6,672 nt of DNA, taken from NCBI GenBank assembly GCA_021795795.1, contig JAJYPA010000463.1, positions 1 to 6,672 of the forward strand, in the 5' to 3' direction. The notes under the pieces were generated by a model. That model made no database searches. It was not told where the DNA came from and worked only from the letters and a program-made list of their open reading frames with translations. The stretch's first letter is position 1; each line of letters begins with the position of its first letter. The position numbers and the translations under genes are program-made. Shown one piece after another: positions 6,589 to 6,672 of this stretch. Source of the DNA: Pseudomonadota bacterium. Its GTDB lineage: Bacteria; Pseudomonadota; Gammaproteobacteria; Halothiobacillales; Halothiobacillaceae.

Positions 6589-6672
6589 TTAGGCGGCGTC
6601 CTGTTGGTCCCCCGGCAGGGTTTCATTAGCCGGTAATCCATCGGTGAATTTTACCCCCGCAAACAGATCGCG
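6589..6672 (-). CDS. Partial C-terminus of an unidentified gene at the window edge
   Basis: A reading frame open from the window edge ends in TAA at 6589-6591. It encodes 27 residues beginning RDLFAGVKFTDGL and ending in a Gln/Asp/Ala-rich tail. The composition looks like a soluble protein C-terminus. I do not recognise it: a transposase tail or a small antitoxin-like protein are both possible. It reads in the same direction as the operon. Only 84 nt are visible, so whether it is coding is uncertain. Confidence 0.4.
   Translation of the reverse strand, partial: RDLFAGVKFTDGLPANETLPGDQQDAA

Noticed and set aside
1..6672. tRNA, rRNA or CRISPR array
   Set aside because: No cloverleaf-like sequence, no ribosomal RNA stretch and no regularly spaced repeats were seen.

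Overview
The window looks like an accessory defence-island segment of a proteobacterial-type genome. Base composition is near 50% G+C, codon use is mixed and no core-metabolism gene is present. The host genus cannot be named from the sequence. All convincing genes lie on the minus strand and read from right to left.

Right flank (6376-6672): the edge carries the last 27 codons of an unidentified gene (stop at 6589-6591). A short gap holding two ATTGAC direct repeats follows. Then come the last 45 codons of a WYL-type transcriptional regulator, cut abruptly just upstream of 6513 by in-frame stops. Its stop codon lies 3 nt before the ATG of the next gene, so an intact WYL regulator probably once headed the operon.

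Core (459-6372): three tightly packed full-length genes form one operon, with ATGA overlaps at both internal junctions. (1) A ~430-residue protein of no family I recognise. (2) A 664-residue two-domain phospholipase D superfamily protein whose two active sites read HxK...N, the Tdp1-like arrangement. (3) An 877-residue SNF2/RapA-like superfamily 2 ATPase with all core motifs, a long charged insertion between motifs IV and V, and a textbook EF-hand calcium-loop pattern inside that insertion. A DNA translocase, a PLD-fold phosphodiesterase and an unknown partner behind a WYL regulator is the layout expected of an antiviral restriction-like system. DISARM, Mokosh and other helicase+PLD systems combine the same activities, but their hallmark partners (a DUF1998 helicase with DrmB, a methyltransferase, PglZ) are absent here. 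The likely joint action is ATP-driven tracking or remodelling of foreign DNA by the SNF2 protein coupled to PLD cleavage. The unknown protein may supply recognition, scaffolding or self-control. This is inference.

Left flank (1-458): no convincing intact gene. It holds a 20-bp-arm inverted repeat (41-109) that pairs almost perfectly only when transcribed on the minus strand, a run of eleven Cs, and a minus-strand frame that may be a decayed coding fragment ending one base before that hairpin.
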